In this document: piece by piece, positions 59,041-64,000 of the stretch | How the letters are laid out: each line of letters begins with the position of its first letter | Position numbering within the stretch: the first letter of the stretch is position 1 | DNA from: Anodontia alba | Lineage: Eukaryota > Mollusca > Bivalvia > Lucinida > Lucinidae | Assembly (NCBI GenBank): GCA_964016985.1 | Contig: OZ024831.1 | Coordinates: forward strand, 26,703,631-26,767,630 | Direction of reading: 5' to 3' | Length of the DNA stretch: 64,000 nucleotides | Program-made: the position numbers and the translations under genes | The notes under the pieces: model-generated | Database searches by the model: none | What the model saw: only the letters and a program-made list of their open reading frames with translations | What the model was told of the DNA's origin: nothing

Positions 59041-59593
59041 TGTGACTAGTGAGAATCGAGCTTATAATGTGCATTCATTAGTGTGATGAGGGTATAACCT
59101 GTTCGCCTATATGGTTCTTGAAGAATGTCTGACGGGTTATGAGGATTTTAGCCGACTGTGCAGAAGCGCAATCTAGTTTATATCGTTGGTATTGGTACAT
59201 GACGCAAGGTGGATTTTACTTCGTTCCGACACATCAAGTACATTATTCACAAGTTTCACAAAAAGACTCTCTCCTCGTTTCCTAGACACAAACAAATAGG
59301 AATATGTATGAGCAATGTGTGTGGCAGGATTTGTGGACGGTTCAGTATTGGCCCTCTAACAGATTTGTTTTATTTGTGCGTGTGTCTGTGTGAGCCTGAG
59401 TACTGTACGTGCATCTTTCACCTGTCATTTAGGAGAATATTGTTATAATTATTCTGTCACAATATGAAAAGCTTTATATAGTGTGGCTATTTCATTTCCA
59501 AGCTGATTCCACCGAGCAGCGTTGTATATCTTGTAATGCGCAGGTCAGTTTATATAAGGCGTTCATGTTTTATGCATTTGCTTAACAAATTGT

Positions 59594-59598
<5 letters not shown>

Positions 59599-59660
<62 letters not shown>
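59599..59660. repeat. (TG)n microsatellite
   Basis: About 31 TG units. Confidence 0.98.
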
Positions 59661-59662
<2 letters not shown>

Positions 59663-59839
59663 GGCATTACACATTCAATATGTATATTTTCTCATTATTT
59701 TAGACGCAAACTAATACATCTTGAAAACGTTGTGTATTGAAATGTGATAAGAATTTTGCCACTTAATGGAAAGTCATCTTCTGAACTGAGCAGTACAATC
59801 TTTTTAGCCAGGGCTAAGCATTCCCTACAAGATTGTATG

Positions 59840-59995
59840 CTTTCTAGTAGGTGATCAGAGCCTTCGCTGTCCGCTCGAAGGCGCTTCCGATCCTTTGCTA
59901 CCCGCAAAGTGTCCTGAGAAGACTCTAGTAAAACTGCGCGGATGCGCAGGCTAACATGATACTTCGCTAGGCACACATGCAGTCTTGTAGGAACT
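59840..59995. repeat. D2-type element
   Basis: gtgatcagagccttcgctgt, then ttccgatcctttgctacccg (the D2 centre), then actgcgcggatgcgcaggct and ggcacacatgc. One D2 copy with decayed ends. Confidence 0.55.
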
Positions 59996-60250
59996 GCTGT
60001 GCCCCTGCTAAATCATGTAATCTGTGCAACCATCGTAGTCTATACAGTTTGCCACACAGATTTGGTGAACGGCGCAGGTGTAATGTGTGCGCTTTGCTCC
60101 TTGAACATTCTTCCTAACCATTTAATTCTGTCAACCCCGAGTTTCTGATGTGGACGTTTCCATCTTTGGATTTGGGTATATTCATTGCTGCAAATCTGCA
60201 CGTCCGTCAAGCCTCTGAGCGTCAAGCATACCAATGATATTAAAACGAAT

Positions 60251-60319
60251 TGCAAACAGTGTAGATCCTGATGAGACGGCTCGTAACGAGCCGTCTCATC
60301 AGCATCTGCACTGTTTGCA
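60251..60319. repeat. D palindrome, inner stem type beta
   Basis: tgcaaacagtgtagatcctg / agcatctgcactgtttgca with inner gagacggctcg / cgagccgtctc around taa: the cleanest beta copy. Confidence 0.9.
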
Positions 60320-60717
60320 AAGGCTTCTGTTTCAGTTTACATGATTGGAGGTTGTACAATATCCTCGGTTGTACAATACAATATGACAATATCAATGACT
60401 GCATGCCACTATACTGATGCGATCGGAGACAATTTCATGTATCACAAACCTATATCAATGCAAATGACAATATAATGAATCGGTTTCATACCATCTTTCA
60501 AATGTAACTTTTATCTTTTCGATTAGAAATAAGGTTTATAAGATTAATATCAAACTATATGAATGTAATCCTCCATGCGGTAAATTGTACGACCGGATGC
60601 TAGTCGAAGATTCAGTTATTTTCTCACAGATGAATGAAGCCTCGGTGGAGACAGAAATGGTAACGTGACATTGTGGTGATTACCACCAACAAGCTTGTCT
60701 CTAGTTACTCGTTGACT

Positions 60718-61083
60718 TTAAGGTGACTAGATACACTTGGTGGATTTTCCGCCATTTTGTACAAGGGAGGCGACTTTTCTTACGCCCCCTTTACCTCTAT
60801 GCACATAAAGCCTCCCACTCTCGCCCTCGGAATAGGGTTCTTCTCTAAAAGGACCACCTTCTGAAAAGGGTTCTACTATAAAAGAAAAAAAGTTGCCCCT
60901 TCTGATAAGGGTTCATTTCTAAAAGGATCCCCCTTCTGAAAAGTGTTCTTCTCTAAAATGAAATAATTTGCTCCCTTTGGGTTGGCAGCAAATTCTTTCC
61001 TTTTAAAGAAGAACCTTTTCCTGACAGAAGGCAATACATTGTGACAGAGTTGCGTCAATTGAAAGTGTGTCTCGTCCTTTTAA
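60718..61083. mobile_element. Family H fold-back element, copy 4 (expanded)
   Basis: Left ttaaggtgactagatacact, right agtgtgtctcgtccttttaa. The cttctgaaaagggttc / tctaaaagga unit is present about four times on the left arm (60838-60960), giving 366 bp instead of about 243. Core ggcagcaaattctttcctt. Confidence 0.75.
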
Positions 61084-61379
61084 GTAAGTTACTTTTGCAT
61101 GTATATCAGCAAAGACAACAAACGAAAACATCATCAAGGTAACACAGCCCATTATTGTCAGATGATAAGTAACAAGGACATAAACGATACATACTGTAAA
61201 ATATGCACAAATTATTACATATCTAGACATGTTCTTTGTGATTTCTAAACCCACACGTCTTTTACATATTTCTCGTATCCTAATTTGGCTGACATGTAAG
61301 GCAGCGTGTTATGGTGGTTGAAGGGAAACAAACAACACCTTATAAGAATAATTAGAAAATAAAGAGCCCGTTAAGCTGA

Positions 61380-61980
61380 ACATTTAGTGCAAAAATTATA
61401 AAATTCGATTGAGAAATAAGATGTTTTTTGGCTTTATCTTTTTTGAAAATGCTGTAATGGAAGCCGTCATTTTTGTGCGTTAGTGAAGTCATAACAACTT
61501 AAGTAAGTATGCAAACATGCAACAAAATTGTTGTTATATCCCTGTAAATCTGCTCGTTTGCATAATAATCTCGTATCAACTAGCACACATAAACAGCATA
61601 TTCCTGTCAACAGGTCACTTTTTTGTGACTTGAAAAACTTAAATATCTCATTAAATATCCAAATGGCGGCGCCTATGCTTACAGTTATATAAAATATAGA
61701 TTACAATATTTTTCTTTTGTCTTAACCGATTTTGACCAAATTTGCGCCAACATGCTTGGTTTGTAAAGCATAGATTTCATTTAGTAGTTGGAACAGACAG
61801 GTTTTGTTAATAAACACTTTCCGAGTTTCTATAAATTGATTGGCAAGGATCACCCATGCATTTGTATGATAATGAGAAAATAATATATGAATCGATACTT
61901 TGGTTTTTACTGAATAAACAGAAAGTGCTGCCAATTAGCCGTAAAATATGTACTTACGTCAATCGAAGATATCATTATTC
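61380..61980. other. Repeat-poor block, no gene
   Basis: Six hundred bases without window repeats. It holds aaatggcggc at about 61662, an exact match to the YY1-type core (AAnATGGCGGC lacks only its first part), and otherwise nothing recognised. Confidence 0.35.
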
Positions 61981-62358
61981 AACCCAAATGGAAATACAAC
62001 CTACTTAAAACTTTTGTTTAATCAATTTTTAATTTCTGTGTAAATTGTAGTCATCAAAGTGACGTCCGAAATGTATGATGTTACGCGAATTGTTAAAATT
62101 CAAAACGGCACACCATATGACTTTCGCCAGGTAAACATTACAAGGCCCGTCATGTGATAGTGCATTGCACTTGCTGCTTGCAGAGCACCAGGAAACGGAT
62201 AACGTGCTCCGATTCTAAATCCGAAGGAGACCGGATACACTTGTTAGGAGTTTCTGTTCTTTGTTGACACGGGAAACCGATTTTGGGACTGACGGTGTGC
62301 TATCCTGGGTGTCAATGTCATTCTGAAAAGTGATATATCATAAAATGAAAGAATGTGC

Positions 62359-62431
62359 TTTCCACAGTCCCCTTTTCCACAGTCCCCTTGTCCCCTTTTC
62401 CACAGTCCCCTTTTCCACAGTCCCCTTTTCA
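62359..62431. repeat. 15-bp minisatellite
   Basis: Unit ttttccacagtcccc, four full copies plus a truncated ttgtcccc copy in the middle. Confidence 0.92.
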
Positions 62432-62934
62432 AATAGGATGCAACCATAATTTTGCTACAGTTGCCTAATATTGTATCGATTTCTCTAATATGTTCTGTAC
62501 ATTAAACTGGAAAGAAATCTGAAATAGTTTTTGCTCAAACTGAAATTAGCGTGTATGTATCAGTGACAAAATACAGCAAGAACAAACTGTACATTGCAAC
62601 AGGAAAACGGGAAGTAGACTGGTTCTAATGTACTAATTTCAACCTGTACACAAAGGTATTAAAGATTTATTTCCAGTCAAAGTGACAAGATTGCCAGTTA
62701 ATGAACAAATACATGTACCTGTATAAAGAGTGACTTATGCAGTGTCTGGCCTTAAGGAGGAGTATTTGATGATAATTCTGAAATAATGTTCATCTATTTT
62801 TCATCAAAATGCTTCTATTGAGTATCCACAGCAAAAGGTTTGTATGGAGAAATAAACAAATATCTCAGGATTTATACCCACTACCCATTCGCTTTCATAG
62901 CGTAACAAAGAATCAAACTGACAGAAACAATATA

Positions 62935-63266
62935 CAGTCGACTCTCGTTATCTCGAATTCCAAGGAACTCTCTGAAATACTTCGAGATATCCGTAGTTCG
63001 ACATATCAGGTTTGCAGAATTGTGGAAAAAAATAGTTTGATTAACCATATTTAACAAACTGATAGGTAATTGGACTTTTGAAGTTAGAGATATATTGAAA
63101 ACATTGTGGAAAAGAGGAGAAATTGCTCCTTAGGAGCAATTTCTCCTCTTTTCTACAATATTTTCCATCTGTTGTTAGGTTTTCATGTATAGACAGGGAC
63201 CAGATTTTCGCTTCGAGATAAGCGGTTATTCGAGATAAGCGAGGTCGAGATAACGAGAGTCAACTG
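62935..63266. mobile_element. Pogo/Tigger-like MITE, family J copy 2
   Basis: Ends CAGTCGACTCTCGTTATCTC and cgagataacgagagtcaactg-type complement, flanked by TA on both sides (62933-62934, 63267-63268). Central hairpin ggagaaattgctcc / ggagcaatttctcc. 332 bp; it lacks the 37-bp insertion of copy 1. Confidence 0.88.
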
Positions 63267-63732
63267 TACACAAATCTCAGTTTGCAAATATACAGTTCAT
63301 AGACTTCCTAATATTATGAATACGGTCAACGTCTTGAACAGACACGCTATTTCATAGAAGGACATTATGTAAGTTAGACTGCTTTTTGAAGCAATTGTGC
63401 ACACAGTTCTTCTTTCAAACAGTTGAAATTGTGAGCCTGACAGATTATATTGTTACCAGCCATGTCTGCTGGTACAGCATCAGTATTTGACGTGTAAAAC
63501 AGACAATTTCATAACTACAGCAGGATCACTGACAACTGTGTTTCTCTTCATGGACAAAGATTTATTTAGTGTTAACAATTTAATATCCTCCGATTCATCC
63601 AAAGGCTAACATAATCATCAACAAAACACATTACAATTTTATTCTCTCTTCATGTGAATAGCTGATCGCAGTTCACTTGGGTACATCGTGTGTTTAACCC
63701 ATTGAAGACTGGAGACCCCTAAATGGGTAACT

Positions 63733-63800
63733 GGCAAACAGTTCAGACCCAGATCAAACGCCGCAGAACGCGGCGTATGATTAGGGTCTCCACTGTTTGC
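63733..63800. repeat. D palindrome, inner stem type alpha
   Basis: ggcaaacagttcagacccag / ttagggtctccactgtttgc, inner acgccgc / gcggcgt around agaac. A few unpaired changes in the outer arms. Confidence 0.85.
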
Positions 63801-64000
63801 AAATAATTTAACCAACTTTCTTCAGGAATATCTACATTGTATAGCCTGACATATATATAATAGAAAATGGACTCTTCCAACATATAGTGTGGGAGAGTTT
63901 ATTCAGTCTTTAATGGGTTAAGTACTGCTAGGGTTCCTTTGCACTGACTTTTATTTTGTATTAGTCCTCATCTTTGTTTCATATAGTTTTGAAAAGTTAA

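Overview
The window is AT-rich animal DNA, most likely from a bivalve mollusc (a venerid-type clam is my best guess). Three things point there: a lophotrochozoan-type Hox gene with one very long intron, the degenerate ~155-bp repeat built on 'ggccataactc' at 1-815, and a very high density of short fold-back elements. Species is inference. Nothing bacterial or viral was seen.

One protein-coding gene is well supported. It is a central-class Hox gene on the minus strand, called Lox5 (the lophotrochozoan counterpart of arthropod ftz). Exon 1 (49985 down to 49397) carries the start codon and the YPWM hexapeptide. Exon 2 (18612 down to 18305) carries the complete homeodomain followed at once by KLTGP, the Lox5 signature. 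The two join in phase across a GT-AG intron of about 30.8 kb to give 298 residues. No other Hox gene is visible in the 18 kb downstream or the 14 kb upstream.

The rest is introns and flanks filled with mobile DNA. Region 1-18304 (3' of Lox5): a tandem repeat, a decayed reverse-transcriptase pseudogene with a recognisable YTDD box, a tRNA-derived SINE, then mixed fold-back elements. Region 18613-49396 (the intron): ten copies of one ~280-bp family (called A), many CTGATC-centred palindromes (D and D2), pogo-like, TTAA-flanked and GGGCCC-ended elements, many microsatellites, and a few repeat-free stretches that could be cis-regulatory. Region 49986-64000 (5' of Lox5): the presumed promoter, more of the same repeat families, and three repeat-poor blocks, one dense in homeodomain core sites.

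Main unusual observations: (1) a perfect 37-bp palindrome inserted in a pogo-like element with an exact 6-bp target duplication, proved by an empty site in the sister copy, plus a 28-bp relative with its own 6-bp duplication; (2) fold-backs sharing CCCAG/CTGGG ends and a fixed length of 107-108 bp but with two unrelated self-complementary interiors; (3) the D palindromes, with constant outer arms and interchangeable inner stems; (4) family A palindromes whose two arms change together and whose centres show deletions and duplications. Families A-P are labels made for this report; no database was searched.
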